From Pseudomonas beijingensis (lineage in GTDB: Bacteria; Pseudomonadota; Gammaproteobacteria; Pseudomonadales; Pseudomonadaceae): a stretch of 64,000 nt of DNA. Below are positions 19,970 through 30,800 of the stretch, piece by piece (position 1 is the first letter of the stretch; each line of letters begins with the position of its first letter). The stretch lies in contig NZ_CP117425.1 of assembly GCF_030687295.1 (NCBI RefSeq), positions 4,158,001 to 4,222,000 on the forward strand, read 5' to 3'. A program made the position numbers and the translations under genes. The notes below the pieces were generated by a model. The model did no database searches. It was not told where the DNA came from and was given only the letters and a program-made list of their open reading frames with translations.

Positions 19970-20542
19970 ATGCGGCCCGAACGAATTCCACAGTTAGCCC
20001 CCCGAGAAAGGATTCTCGATGCAGCCGAAGAGCTATTTTTCAATGAAGGCATCAGTCGAGTGACGGTGGACGCCATCGCGGCAAAGGCCAAGTCAACCAA
20101 GATGACCGTCTACCGGCATTTCGATTCGAAAGACGCTCTGGTGCTTGAGTGGCTGCGACTGCTCGTCGATAAATATTCCGAGGTTTTTGAAGCGCTTTCG
20201 ACACAGTACGTCGGCGATCCCAAGGCGCAGATTCTCGGGTTTGCCACGTTCATCGCGCACGATCTTTCGGTGGCGTCTTATAGGGGCTGTCCGTTTACCA
20301 ATTCACTGGCGGAAATACCTGAGCCAGAAAGTCCTGCCCGCCGCCTCATCGAAGAACATAAGAAACGTCAGTTCCTCCGGCTGGTGGATCTCTGTGTCAA
20401 GGCTGATTTGCCCGAGCCGAACGAAGCGGCGATGGAACTCATTTACCTGATGGAGGGGGCTCAGGTCGTTTCGCAGAACAAAAGCATCGAGGGCGTCGGT
20501 GAGAACCTGATGAAGATGGTTCGAAAAAAGATCGCCGGTTAG
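19970..20542 (+). CDS. TetR-family regulator
   Basis: A 190-residue TetR regulator. HTH: RERILDAAEELFFNEGISRV ... IAAKAKSTKMTVYRHFDSKDAL (residues ~12-58), followed by a helical ligand domain. Palindromes at 19904-19939 in the gap to the divergent amidase are probably its operators. The inducer may be the amidase substrate (inference). It follows GGAGAGCACC. Confidence 0.9.
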   Translation: MRPERIPQLAPRERILDAAEELFFNEGISRVTVDAIAAKAKSTKMTVYRHFDSKDALVLEWLRLLVDKYSEVFEALSTQYVGDPKAQILGFATFIAHDLSVASYRGCPFTNSLAEIPEPESPARRLIEEHKKRQFLRLVDLCVKADLPEPNEAAMELIYLMEGAQVVSQNKSIEGVGENLMKMVRKKIAG

Positions 20543-20663
20543 GTGAAGGGCAATTGGCTGGCCCCATTTCGTGGTTCGGACGGCTTCGCCGTTCATCCGA
20601 TGCGGGTTACGTCAGCTCTATTTCTTGATACTGTAGCATTCAAGTATCTAGAAAGTAGGTAGC

Positions 20664-20891
20664 ATGCAATTAGTCCATATGGTTTTAGGCCCTTTGGGGG
20701 CAGGGAAATCGACGTTCTCCAGGCAGCTAAGTCGACGCGGAGCCCAACTGCGGCGTGAGCGGGTCATGCGAAGGAATATCGATAAAGGCGAGACCTACGC
20801 TTTTGAGGTAACGGGGCCCATGTTTGATTTTATGGAGTCCCGATTTGAACATCCTTCTCCACAAGAATTGGAGCAATGTTGCAATGTCTGA
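20664..20891 (+). pseudogene. Internally deleted P-loop ATPase remnant
   Basis: A 75-codon frame whose first 25 residues carry a Walker A loop (VLGPLGAGKSTFSRQLS). From residue ~30 it jumps to LRRERVMRRNIDKGETYAFE and MFDFMESRFEHPSPQELEQC, which look like the C-terminal part of a ~160-residue AAA/zeta-toxin-like ATPase. I recall that arrangement from full-length Pseudomonas relatives. The middle, with Walker B and substrate sites, is missing while the frame is kept. Its stop overlaps the start of the MarR gene by 8 bases. It is unlikely to be functional. Confidence 0.65.
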
Positions 20892-21324
20892 CAACGAATC
20901 TACTGCACCTGCTGCGAACGGCTCGAAGCTTGACCGCTGTATTCGCTTCTCCCGGGCATACACCTCCGCAGCGCGGCCGGTTGATGCCAAGCTCTCTGCC
21001 GTCCATGGCCTGAGCTTCGGTGACTTCATGATCCTGTACCACTTGAAACATGCGCACAATGCTCGGCTGCGGCGAGCGGACCTGGCTGACAGCATGGGGC
21101 TGACAGCATCGGCGGTCACCAAATCCCTGCTGCCGCTTGAAAAAATAGGGTTGGTGTCTCGCCAAAGTGACCCACGGGATGCGCGGGTAGGTTACGCCTG
21201 CCTCACGCCAGCAGGCGATCAGGTTTTTGCCGACGCGAAGGCCTCGGCGGAGTTCGCTTGCCAAGAGGTTTATGAGGCGATGGTGGAGGAGTGGAGCAAA
21301 CCTGGTCAGGGATCGAACAGCTAA
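20884..21324 (+). CDS. MarR-family regulator
   Basis: A 146-residue MarR-type winged-helix protein: [20 protein letters not shown], then [20 protein letters not shown] (recognition helix), then the wing [20 protein letters not shown]. It would bind DNA as a dimer and respond to a small ligand. The start ATG lies inside the end of the ATPase remnant, without an obvious Shine-Dalgarno. Its 3' end overlaps the convergent FAD oxidoreductase by 4 bases. Confidence 0.88.
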   Translation: MSDNESTAPAANGSKLDRCIRFSRAYTSAARPVDAKLSAVHGLSFGDFMILYHLKHAHNARLRRADLADSMGLTASAVTKSLLPLEKIGLVSRQSDPRDARVGYACLTPAGDQVFADAKASAEFACQEVYEAMVEEWSKPGQGSNS

Positions 21325-22427
21325 CGCTCAATCAGCTCGCGTGCGTGCTTGGCAATGGCCAGGCATGACGTAAGGCCGGGGGACTCTATGCCGAACAAAT
21401 TGATCAGCCCCGGGACGCCATGCTCGCGCTGACTGCTGATCATAAAATCGCGGGCAGGCGCGCCAGGCGCCGAGATCTTCGGACGAATCCCGCTGTAGTC
21501 CGGTTGCAGGCTACCGTCCGGCAAGTCGGGCCAGTAGCTGCGAATGGCTGAGTAGAACCCGTCTGCGCGAGCCGGATTGACTTGGTAATCCTCGGTTTCG
21601 ACCCATTCGGTGTCAGGACCAAAGCGAGCCTGTCCACCTAGATCGATGGTCATGTGCACCCCGAGACCGTCGGCTTCGGGCGCCGGGTAGATCAGATGCG
21701 TGAAGGGCACACGTCCGGATACGCTGAAGTAACTGCCTTTGCACAAATAGTCACGCGGCACCGCGTCCGACGACAATCCATCTATGCACCGGGCCACCGC
21801 AGGGGCATGAAGGCCCGCTGCATTGATTAGCCGGCGGCATGAAAGCTCCATGGGGGATTCTCCTCCGACGTTAAGGAGAAATCCGTCGGCTGTCACCCTT
21901 GCACGGAGCAGTGGGGCATGGAGCGCGATGCTGGTGCCGGCCGCCTCGGCGTTCCCTTGCAACGCCAACATCAGCCCATGGGAGTCGACGATACCGGTCG
22001 AAGGTGAATGCAACGCAGCGATACACTCAAGCGCAGGTTCCAGCGCCGTGGCCTGATTACGATCAAGCAGACGCAGGTCATCCACACCGTTTTCATGCCC
22101 TCGCTTGAGCAATAACTGAAGCTGAGCTACTTGCGCCTCAGTGTTGGCGACGATCAGCTTTCCGGTTCTACGCGTCCTGACCCCGTGGCTATCGCAATAT
22201 GCATAGAGAGCATGTCTGCCCTCGACGCTCAGTCGGGCTTTCAAGCTCCCGGGAGGATAATAGATCCCCGCGTGGATGACCTCCGAGTTACGCGAGCTTG
22301 TGCCAATACCGATTGCTGCTCCAGCTTCAATCACCAGTACTTCGTGACCTGCCAAGGCCATTTCGCGTGCGACGGCAAGACCGACGACACCCGCACCCAC
22401 GACTACGCAATCGATATCGACACTCAC
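21321..22427 (-). CDS. FAD-dependent oxidoreductase, L-2-hydroxyglutarate oxidase-like
   Basis: A 368-residue DAO-superfamily flavoprotein. The N-terminal dinucleotide-binding motif is [19 protein letters not shown], then [21 protein letters not shown], which is characteristic of the LhgO/L2HGDH group, and the C-terminal [10 protein letters not shown] and [14 protein letters not shown]. It would oxidise a 2-hydroxy acid such as L-2-hydroxyglutarate to the 2-oxo acid. The proposed start is GTG at 22427, eight bases after AAAGGAG; ATG at 22445 is possible but lies before that site. Confidence 0.85.
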   Translation of the reverse strand: MSVDIDCVVVGAGVVGLAVAREMALAGHEVLVIEAGAAIGIGTSSRNSEVIHAGIYYPPGSLKARLSVEGRHALYAYCDSHGVRTRRTGKLIVANTEAQVAQLQLLLKRGHENGVDDLRLLDRNQATALEPALECIAALHSPSTGIVDSHGLMLALQGNAEAAGTSIALHAPLLRARVTADGFLLNVGGESPMELSCRRLINAAGLHAPAVARCIDGLSSDAVPRDYLCKGSYFSVSGRVPFTHLIYPAPEADGLGVHMTIDLGGQARFGPDTEWVETEDYQVNPARADGFYSAIRSYWPDLPDGSLQPDYSGIRPKISAPGAPARDFMISSQREHGVPGLINLFGIESPGLTSCLAIAKHARELIER

Positions 22428-22465
22428 CGTCACGACTCCTTTCAATCGTTAGATACCAATCACGC

Positions 22466-24013
22466 TTATCCCTTACGCAACAGCACCCTGGTCACCCGAC
22501 GCTCTTCAACCTCCATCACGGTCATGCTCCACCCTTGGCAACTGAGCGTGTCGCCAATGATCGGCAAACGATCCAGCAGGCTCATCACCAACCCGGCAAG
22601 CGTCTGGTAATTCTCTGTCGCTTTCGCCTGGAAGCCAATGTGCTCGCGGACCTGACTGAGGTTCAGGGCACCGCTGACGAGGAAACCTCCATCCTGAGCG
22701 ACAATATTCGGGCCTTCGATTTCACTGGCATCCGGCAGTTCACCGGCAATGGATTCCAGGATGTCAGTCATGGTGAGGAGGCCGACGAAGTCACCGAACT
22801 CGTTCACCACGAACGCGATGTGGGTCGACTCCTTACGCATTTGCTCCAGTGCATTGAGGATCGTGAAGCTGTCGAGCAGGTTGATGGCTTTGCGCGCCAT
22901 GACTTCCAGATTCGGCTGATTGCCCGCCAGTATTTCCTTGAGCAGTTCTTTCTTATGGACAAAGCCTAGCGGCTCATCCACGCGTCCTTCCCGGATCAAC
23001 GGCAAGCGTGAGTAGGAAGAGTGCATCAGCGCCGTACGGATTTCTTCCGTTGTATTGGCCAAGTCGAGGTGGTCAATTTGCGCACGAGGCGTCATCACGC
23101 TGCGTATCGGGCGCTCGGCCAATTGCAGCACGCCACTGATCATAACCCGTTCGCGCCGATGGAAAACCTGCTCCGGTTCGTCGCCTTCCAGCATGTCGGC
23201 GATTTCCTCGCCGACTTCATCGGCCCCCAGCTTTTGGCCGCCCAGCAGGCGCAACACCGCATGGGCGGTACGCTCACGCATCGGCCGTAGACCTTGCAGG
23301 CTTTTCTTGCGACGGGAGCGCGCCAGTTGGTTGAACAGTTCAATCAGGATCGAGAAACCAATCGCGGCGTACAAGTAGCCTTTTGGAATGTGGAAACCCA
23401 GGCCTTCAGCCGTGAGGCTGAAGCCGATCATCATCAGGAAGCCCAGGCACAGCATGATCACGGTAGGGTGGCCGTTGACGAATTTTGTCAGCGGCTTGCT
23501 CGCAATCATCATCAAACCGATGGAGAACATCACCGCGATCATCATGACCGACAGGTGCTCCACCATACCCACGGCCGTGATCACCGCATCCAGGGAAAAG
23601 ACCGCGTCCAGTACCACAATCTGCGCAACGATCGGCCAGAACATCGCATAGGCGGCATTGCCGGAACGCTGCGCCACGTGGCCCTCGAGTCGCTCATGCA
23701 ACTCCATGGTTGCCTTGAACAACAGGAACACACCACCGAACAGCATGATCAAGTCCCGGCCCGAGAATGTCTTGTCGAAGACCTCGAAGAGCGGGTTGGT
23801 CAACGTCACCATCCAGGAGATGCTGGCGAGGAGGCCAAGGCGCATCAGCAATGCCAGGGACAGGCCGATGATACGGGCACGGTCGCGCTGTTCGGGCGGA
23901 AGTTTGTCGGCCAGGATGGCGATGAATACAAGGTTATCGATGCCGAGCACCAGCTCCAGCACGATCAAGGTCAGCAGGCCCAACCAGGCCGTGGGGTCAA
24001 CGATCCATTCCAT
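22466..24013 (-). CDS. TerC-family membrane protein with CBS and CorC/HlyC domains
   Basis: A 515-residue protein. Residues ~1-240 are TerC-like, with about seven helices and the paired acidic motifs [15 protein letters not shown] and [23 protein letters not shown] pair follows (~295-420: [32 protein letters not shown]), then a CorC/HlyC-type C-terminal domain (~430-515, [20 protein letters not shown]). TerC proteins are linked to metal (Mn) export and tellurite resistance; CBS/CorC domains sense nucleotides. A hairpin overlapping the ribosome site (24024-24050) may control translation. Confidence 0.9.
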   Translation of the reverse strand: MEWIVDPTAWLGLLTLIVLELVLGIDNLVFIAILADKLPPEQRDRARIIGLSLALLMRLGLLASISWMVTLTNPLFEVFDKTFSGRDLIMLFGGVFLLFKATMELHERLEGHVAQRSGNAAYAMFWPIVAQIVVLDAVFSLDAVITAVGMVEHLSVMMIAVMFSIGLMMIASKPLTKFVNGHPTVIMLCLGFLMMIGFSLTAEGLGFHIPKGYLYAAIGFSILIELFNQLARSRRKKSLQGLRPMRERTAHAVLRLLGGQKLGADEVGEEIADMLEGDEPEQVFHRRERVMISGVLQLAERPIRSVMTPRAQIDHLDLANTTEEIRTALMHSSYSRLPLIREGRVDEPLGFVHKKELLKEILAGNQPNLEVMARKAINLLDSFTILNALEQMRKESTHIAFVVNEFGDFVGLLTMTDILESIAGELPDASEIEGPNIVAQDGGFLVSGALNLSQVREHIGFQAKATENYQTLAGLVMSLLDRLPIIGDTLSCQGWSMTVMEVEERRVTRVLLRKG

Positions 24014-24341
24014 GGCTTATTCGTTCCCTCGGACGATCAATGCGAGGGAAGGGGGCTGCAACACGCGTATGCAGGCCGCAGGGGCGCAAGAGAGAAAACG
24101 GTTCTTGGAAAGGCGACTGGGAGGTTCCTGGAGGGTGTTCATACAGACCTGGAAATAGTTGGGGAAGAAATCCTACAACGGTTTCCAATACTTCATACGA
24201 GGCGATTTATTACAGGATCTGACAGGGGGGATGAGAACGCTGCGTCGACATGTCCCCTTGGAGACATAGGCAGCTTGCACGGTGCATTCGAAGATGACGG
24301 TCGGGGAGTTTGCCCTGAACGAGATATCGGAGGATCACCGC
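24014..24341. other. Divergent intergenic region, TerC to permease
   Basis: No gene is supported here. It holds an inverted repeat next to the TerC start (listed separately) and the GGAGG site of the permease at about 24329. I searched by eye for a yybP-ykoY (Mn) riboswitch upstream of TerC and did not find its conserved pieces. Confidence 0.5.
24024..24050 (-). promoter_or_regulatory. Hairpin covering the TerC ribosome binding site
   Basis: TTCCCTCG at 24024-24031 and CGAGGGAA at 24043-24050 form a perfect 8-base-pair stem with an 11-base loop, 10 bases from the TerC ATG. The proximal arm, read on the minus strand, is CGAGGGAA, the only Shine-Dalgarno-like sequence, so the fold would hide it. 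Confidence 0.5.
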
Positions 24342-25868
24342 GTGGACAGAACGACAACCAAAGCGCCGACGGCGGCAGTTAACCCATCAGGGATCAGTTA
24401 CCAAACCGTAGAAAACGGTTACTTTGAACAACGTCGCCTGCAGCGTCACGCAGGGTTCTTCACTCTGCTTATTCTTGGCGTCGGTGCGGTGGTGGCGGGT
24501 CAGTATTCCGGTTGGAACCTTGGCTTGGCCCAAGGCTTCGGTGGCATGTTTCCGGCCTTGTTGATCATTGCCGTCATGTATCTGTTTCTTTGCTCGTCGA
24601 TCGGTGAAATGGCGGCTGCGCTGCCGCATACCGGCGGCGCCTATTCTTTTGCGCGTACGACAATGGGCCCATGGGGAGGATTCAGTACAGGCCTTGCGGA
24701 GAACATCGAATTCATCCTGGCCCCTGCGGGGAACATGTTTTTCATGGGGGCCTACCTGACTGCAATTTTCGGTACTGGCCCCGAATGGCAACCTGTCTGG
24801 TGGGTCGTCGGTTATGCCTGCATGCTGCTGCTTTCGAATCGGGGTCTAGGGGTTTCGATGCGCGCGGTCGTGCTCATTACCATCGCGGCGGTGTCGGTGT
24901 TGGTGGTGTTCTTTATTGCGGCTTACCCGCATATGGATTTCACCGGTAATGCCCTGAACCTTGCAGCTGACGCCGCAGGCAAACCAGTTGAAGTGCAGGG
25001 CGGTAACGGGCCGTGGCTGCCGTTCGGACTGACCGGCGTCATGCTGGCATTGCCGTTTGCCGTCTACATGTTTCTGGCCATTGAACAATTGCCGTTGACT
25101 GCCGAGGAATCGCATAACCCGACCCGGCATTTGCCGCTGGCATTGGTTTGGGGCACCGTGATTCTTGCGGTATTGGCATTGGGTGTGTTGTTTTTCAGTG
25201 CATCGATCGGCGGCGGCAGCTTCTTCATGAGTACGTCCTCGGAGCCGCTACTCGATGGCTTCCGGGAGATTTTCGGGCACACCGCAAGCAAGCTGTTGTC
25301 AGCAGTGGCCGTGCTGGGTCTGGCGGCGTCGTTCCTGGCGGGCAGCTTTGCCGCAGGACGCAATATCTATTCGCTGTCGCGTGCCGGTTACTTGCCAACC
25401 GGGCTATCGGTTACGCACCCGACCCGCAATACGCCGAATATTGCACTGGCCACCGGGGCGCTGGCTGCCCTGGGTATCCTGATGCTCTGCTGGTTTACTT
25501 TCGGCAAGGAAAACAACGCACTGATGGGTGGAATTCTGGTGAGCATGATTGTGTTCGCCGGAATGATTTCCTACATCTTGCAAAGCCTCGCTTACATTCG
25601 CTTGAAGCGCTCCTTCGCTAATTTGCATCGGCCTTATCGCAGTCCTTACGGAATATTCGGAGCAGTCGCGGTGATCATCATTGCAGTCGCAACACTGATT
25701 TATCAGTTTCTCGATCCTCTCTATAAATGGGCGGCCCTCGCAGCTGCTTGCTGGTACCTGATCGGGATTGCCTATTTCGCTTTCTATCGTCGTCATCGCC
25801 TGGTGTTGTCACCTGAAGAAGCATTCGCCGTAAGTGGCGGTCGTGAAGGAAATCCGCAAAATGACTAA
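24342..25868 (+). CDS. APC-family permease, ethanolamine/amino acid type
   Basis: A 508-residue APC-superfamily transporter with about twelve hydrophobic helices. The first helix region, LLILGVGAVVAGQYSGWNLG, and EMAAALPHTGGAYSFARTTM are typical of ethanolamine permease and related carriers. The N-terminus to ~45 is polar and cytoplasmic. A GTG at 24342 with GGAGG eight bases upstream is the preferred start; an ATG at 24282 lacks such a site. Its stop overlaps the SDR start by 8 bases, so the two are translated together. Confidence 0.85.
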   Translation: MDRTTTKAPTAAVNPSGISYQTVENGYFEQRRLQRHAGFFTLLILGVGAVVAGQYSGWNLGLAQGFGGMFPALLIIAVMYLFLCSSIGEMAAALPHTGGAYSFARTTMGPWGGFSTGLAENIEFILAPAGNMFFMGAYLTAIFGTGPEWQPVWWVVGYACMLLLSNRGLGVSMRAVVLITIAAVSVLVVFFIAAYPHMDFTGNALNLAADAAGKPVEVQGGNGPWLPFGLTGVMLALPFAVYMFLAIEQLPLTAEESHNPTRHLPLALVWGTVILAVLALGVLFFSASIGGGSFFMSTSSEPLLDGFREIFGHTASKLLSAVAVLGLAASFLAGSFAAGRNIYSLSRAGYLPTGLSVTHPTRNTPNIALATGALAALGILMLCWFTFGKENNALMGGILVSMIVFAGMISYILQSLAYIRLKRSFANLHRPYRSPYGIFGAVAVIIIAVATLIYQFLDPLYKWAALAAACWYLIGIAYFAFYRRHRLVLSPEEAFAVSGGREGNPQND

Positions 25869-26652
25869 TGTTGAACGATCCAAAGGCAAGGGCCGTCTGG
25901 CCGGAAAAGTGGCCATTATCACCGGCGGCGCCGGTGGATGCGGCGCTGCCGCAAGCCGGTTGTTCGCGGTTGAAGGGGCCAAGGTAATCATTATCGACTT
26001 GAATGAGGATGCCGCCGTCAACTTGGCGTCGCAAATCATTGCCGATGGTGGCCAAGCACTGGGGCTAGGCGCCGATGTCTCGCAAGCCGTTCAGGTTCGT
26101 GAAGCTATCGCCCGAGGGCTGGCAGAATTTGGCCCGGCGGACGTGCTTTTCAACCACGCCGGCACCTTGATCGTGAAACCTTTTCTGGACGTGCAGGAGC
26201 ATGAGTGGGACTGGCTTATGGCCGTGAACGTCAAGAGCATGTACCTGGTCACTCAGGCGGTGCTTCCACAAATGCTCGCCAAAGGCTCGGGCAGTATCGT
26301 GTGCACTTCGTCGATCTCCGCGCAGTATGCGACCCCAGGCGAGGTCGTATACAACGCCAGCAAGGGCGCATGCCAGATGTTCGCGCGAGCCATTGCCGTC
26401 GAGTTTCGTGATCGTGGTATCCGCTGCAACGCAGTCGCCCCGGGTTTTATCCGTACCCCTCACGGCGAGCGGGAACTGCGCGATCTGCAACTGATGGGAG
26501 TGGATGCCAGTGAAGCGGCAATCAAGTTGCAGCAAGGGCGGCTTTGCGAGCCGGAGGAGGTCGCACGTGCCGCGTTGTTTTTAGCCAGCGACGATGCCTC
26601 ATTTGTCAGTGGAGCGCAGCTGTTTGTGGACAATGGTTTTTCAGCGGTTTAA
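25861..26652 (+). CDS. SDR-family NAD(P)-dependent oxidoreductase
   Basis: A 263-residue classical short-chain dehydrogenase: cofactor motif TGGAGGCGAAASR, NHAG at strand 4, catalytic Ser in CTSSISAQ, and Tyr/Lys in VVYNASKGA. Asp in IIIDLNED after strand 2 suggests NAD rather than NADP. It overlaps the permease gene by 8 bases and is followed by a LuxR regulator. It therefore probably oxidises the alcohol or amino alcohol taken up by the permease (inference). Confidence 0.88.
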   Translation: MTNVERSKGKGRLAGKVAIITGGAGGCGAAASRLFAVEGAKVIIIDLNEDAAVNLASQIIADGGQALGLGADVSQAVQVREAIARGLAEFGPADVLFNHAGTLIVKPFLDVQEHEWDWLMAVNVKSMYLVTQAVLPQMLAKGSGSIVCTSSISAQYATPGEVVYNASKGACQMFARAIAVEFRDRGIRCNAVAPGFIRTPHGERELRDLQLMGVDASEAAIKLQQGRLCEPEEVARAALFLASDDASFVSGAQLFVDNGFSAV

Positions 26653-26744
26653 ACCAATCGTGGCAAGAAATATGCTTGCTCTTTATCGCTGGGTTAAGGG
26701 TGCGCTCGCTGGTTGGGCGCACTGGATAAAGACAAGGGGATGGC

Positions 26745-27656
26745 ATGGCAATTTCAGTTCCGGATGGCAGATGTGGCATGGATGCCGCACCCGTCCTTGA
26801 CGCATGGCACTGCGCGACGCCCGGTTTGGTCGCATTGCTGCAGTGTGATGGCTTTGCCCGACAGTTGGATGAGGCTTTGTGGGCCGTTGTGAATTTCGAC
26901 CAGAGCTGCGTGCTGTTTTACCCAACGGATGGCTCACCGGTGTTACTGCACAACAATCTGCAAGGTATTTGCGAACCGGGGGCGATGCACAGCTATCTTA
27001 ACGGTACGTATTTGCTGGACCCGGTTTATACCGCCTGCGCTCACGGTCAGGCGACCGGACTTTATCGCATGAGCGAATTGGCCCCTGACGCTTTCTTCGA
27101 GGGTGATTACTTCAATTCCCCCGATGTGCATCCCTGTATTTCCATGCAGTCGGGCACATTAGCTGAAGAAATTGTATTTATTTCTGCGTTGCCGGGCATC
27201 GGCCACCTTGCTTATTCACTGATGCGACAGAACGCTTCTCCAACGTTTTCCGCTTTGCAGTTCGAAGGTTTACAGAGTTGCCGTGCGATGGTCGATGTAT
27301 TGCTGCAACGCCACTATCAAGGCGTTTGCGCTCATCACGACGACAGTGCATCAGCCTTGAAAGAGCACCTGAATAACGCTTTTTCGCGATTCGCCGCTGA
27401 TCAACTAACCCCCCGTGAACAATTGATCGTCAGCATGATCCTGCGTGGACACTCCAGCCTTTCGATTTCACTGCACCTTGGTATCGCGGAGGGCACGGTA
27501 AAAAACCATCGCAAGCACCTGTATTTCAAGCTCGGCATTTCCAGCCAATCCGAGCTGTTTCATCTGTTCGTGAATTTTGTCCTTAGTCATACCTCAAATG
27601 TCCCGTTTGCCGGTGCGGGTAACGCGCTAGTGTTTCAGGAGACTTTTGCCAATTAA
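26745..27656 (+). CDS. LuxR-type regulator (solo)
   Basis: A 303-residue protein with a C-terminal LuxR/GerE HTH at ~220-285 (LTPREQLIVSMILRGHSSLS ... IAEGTVKNHRKHLYFKLGIS). The N-terminal ~200 residues are not an obvious acyl-homoserine-lactone domain, and no luxI is near. It follows the permease-SDR pair on the same strand and probably controls it. Its layout resembles the LuxR protein at 32573, which also sits beside an oxidoreductase pair. Confidence 0.87.
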   Translation: MAISVPDGRCGMDAAPVLDAWHCATPGLVALLQCDGFARQLDEALWAVVNFDQSCVLFYPTDGSPVLLHNNLQGICEPGAMHSYLNGTYLLDPVYTACAHGQATGLYRMSELAPDAFFEGDYFNSPDVHPCISMQSGTLAEEIVFISALPGIGHLAYSLMRQNASPTFSALQFEGLQSCRAMVDVLLQRHYQGVCAHHDDSASALKEHLNNAFSRFAADQLTPREQLIVSMILRGHSSLSISLHLGIAEGTVKNHRKHLYFKLGISSQSELFHLFVNFVLSHTSNVPFAGAGNALVFQETFAN

Positions 27657-27859
27657 CGAAGTTCAGTGTCACGACCCCATATCTCTCCCAGTACCACTGG
27701 CGAAGGTTACCAAGGCTGTCTACAGTCTCTTCAGTTGCTGCTACACCAGCGACCTCGTCTTTGTTCAGGTTGTCGTGCGAGTGATCGCGCAGGAAGTCAA
27801 AACTCGGATGAGTCATTACCGCGTTTTGCGTGCGATTGATCCTCTTGAGAAGCGACGCC

Positions 27860-30800
27860 ATGACGACCCAGCAGAAAGACCCGCTCCCCGAAAATATCCA
27901 ATCGTCCAGCGAGGCGCTGAAATTGCAGGCGGCACTCGATGCCGAGGCCGTTGCTTTGTCCCGCCATCCCCGATCTGCCTTCTATAACAAAGGTGGGCAA
28001 ACGGATGGGCAAACCTTGCGTAAAACCCGGAAGTCCATCGGCTTGGCTTTTTCTGGGGGCGGTATCCGCAGCGCAACGTTCTGTCTTGGTGTGCTTCAAG
28101 CATTGGCCGGCCAAAAAAGACTGGCCGCGTTCGACTATCTGTCCACCGTTTCGGGGGGCGGTTATATCGGTAGCTGGCTGAGTGCCTGGATTTATCGCAA
28201 AGGCTTGGCCAATGTTCAGGAGAGTTTGGCCAAGGCCGACAATGTCAACACCGAAAAGGCCCCAGCGTCCTTGGAACCTGCCGAGATCGTCTGGCTCAGG
28301 CGTTACAGCAACTACCTCACGCCCCGGGTCGGTATGTTATCGATGGACACCCTGACCTTGCTCGCCACTTGGTTGCGCAATGTCATGCTCAACCTGATCA
28401 TCCTCCTTGGTTTCTTCGCATTGTTGTTCACCTTGCCTTATGCACTGCTTCGGGCTTATGACTTCGCAACTCCGTACGCCAATGTCTTCGGCTTCGCGGC
28501 GGCCTGGGGTGGATTGTTTTTTACCTTCTGCATCGGCTACAACCTCTGGCACCAGGGATTGCCGATCAATCGTCGACGTAACTGGTTGATCTCCATACCG
28601 GGGGTGATACTGACTGTAATTGTCCCGGGAACAGTTTCGTCGGTTTTTGCGGTCATCTGGTGGACCAGTATTAATCCGGGCTGGGATAGCGCCCTGGCTG
28701 CCGGGCGCTATTTAGCTGGTTTGCTGCTGGTGTTGTTGCTGACCTGGCTGGTAGCCGAGCTGAGCGAGGGCAAGCATTGGCGACTGCTGTTGCGCGACGC
28801 TGCGGTGCTGTGTCTGGCCGGCGGCGTGGGGTTGGTTTCGGGCATATTGGTACTGGCCGGCGCCAGTATCTTGTTGGTGTTGGGAGAACCAACGACTGTC
28901 GGGCACAAAATCGTTTTGCTGTGTTTGGGCGTTCCGATTTTTCTTGCTGCCCTAGGCGTCACCACTTCCATTTATACCGGCATGGTTGGTCGCGCCTTCT
29001 TCGAGCGCAGCCGTGAGTGGTGGAGCCGTCTCAATGCGTGGCTAATGATGATCGCCTTTGGCTGGGCGATTTGGTGCCTGCTGACGTTTTTTTCGTTACC
29101 GCTACTGGAATGGCTGCAGAGCCGCATGGGTGACTGGATCAGCCTGCTGGGCACAGGCTGGATCGGTACCTTATTGGTGTCGATATTCTTACGCCGGCCG
29201 CAGTCGGCCTCGATGAAGAAACAGCTGAGGGTCGAGCGTCTCCTAAACATCGCCTCGACGACGTTTGTCGTGGGGCTGGTTTTTTTTGCAGCAGCGGCTA
29301 CTCAGAAAGTCTTGTTTGCAACTGTCGCTACGTCGAGCCAAGCGCCGGCCGAAGCACAGAAACTTCCGGGCATCTGGACGTTGTTCCAAAACAATGTGCC
29401 CGCAATTGAGCTGTTGACAGGGAACAATCCGACAACAACTGGCATACCCATCTTCGTACTGAGCATTGGCATCTTGCTCTTCGTGACGCTTTTGTTCGCC
29501 TGGCGGGTCGATATCAACAAGTTCTCCTTGCACAACATGTACAAAAACCGTCTGGTCAGGTGCTATCTGGGAGCGAGTAACCAGAATCTGCGTAATGAAC
29601 AGCCTTTCGTTGGTCTAGATGATGACGATGATCTCTCCTTGCATATACTGAGCAGGGGCGCCAACGGCAAGAAGATCGCGCCTCAACTTCCCTTGCATAT
29701 CATCAACACCACCTTGAACATCACCCAGGGCGCGGACCTAGCCTGGCAGGAACGCAAAGCAGCTTCCTTCGTCTTCACACCCTTGTTTTGCGGCTATTCG
29801 TTGGAGCGGACCCAGGGCGACACCACCTCACTGCACCGCGATGACGCAGCAGATCCGGCCTACCGCCCCACCGAAGCCTATGCCGCAAGGGATCAGGAAG
29901 AGAAAGGTTTCACCTTGGGCATGGCTCTGGCCACGTCAGGCGCGGCCGTCAGCCCGAACATGGGCCGTGCCAGTCTGCCGATGCTGGCATTCGTCCTGAC
30001 CCTGTTCAACATCCGTCTGGGACGCTGGAGCCCCAATCCGGCGCAGTCGCGCTGGTACTCACCAAGCCCGCGGTTGGGGCTGCTCGCCCTATTGTATGAG
30101 CTGCTCGGCATGAGCGATGAGCGCAGCCGTTACGTTTATCTTTCCGATGGCGGCCATTTCGACAATCTGGGCCTTTACGAACTGGTGCGTCGTCGCTGCT
30201 CCGTTATCTTTGCTGTCGATGCTAGCGCTGATGAGCAGCGTGAGATGACAGACCTGGCCGACACCATCCGCAAATGTCGCGTCGATCTGGGCGTGGATAT
30301 CAGCTTCAGTCAGCTTAACGACTTTCGCGGGGATGCCAAAACCTTATGTTATGCACCCAAGGGTTCATCACCGGCACTATTCACTACGATGCGCAGACAA
30401 ATGGCACCTTGGTGCTGATCAAACCCAGTCTGGCCGCGCTGCGCGATGAACCGGCGGATGTGCTGAACTACGCCATCCAGAACTCGACTTTTCCGCATCA
30501 GACAACGGTCGATCAGTTTTTTGACGAGAGTCAGTTTGAAAGCTTCCGGCGCTTGGGCAAGCTGATTGGCGATCGCTGCCTGGCCGATCCCAATGTACAG
30601 CGACTCTTACCAATCCGCCGGCCCGCCAGGTTTCCGATTCACAGGCGACAGGGAGAGGAGGGGCGAGGGCACTTCACCGACTTTATCGGCTGGTTGCGCA
30701 ACATCCCAGCAAGTCAACGTCCAGGACGCAATGGTTCGCTGGTCGATCTGTTCCTAGAAATGTACTTGGCCACAACGCTTGTCGGAATGATACTGGTGCT

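Noticed and set aside
24014..24341. yybP-ykoY manganese riboswitch upstream of TerC
   Set aside because: The conserved pieces of that RNA could not be found by eye; only a simple hairpin at the ribosome site is visible.
30346..30380. Programmed -1 frameshift in the patatin gene
   Set aside because: The sequence around the shift does not form a standard X-XXY-YYZ heptamer in the reading frame, so mutation or sequence error is more likely.
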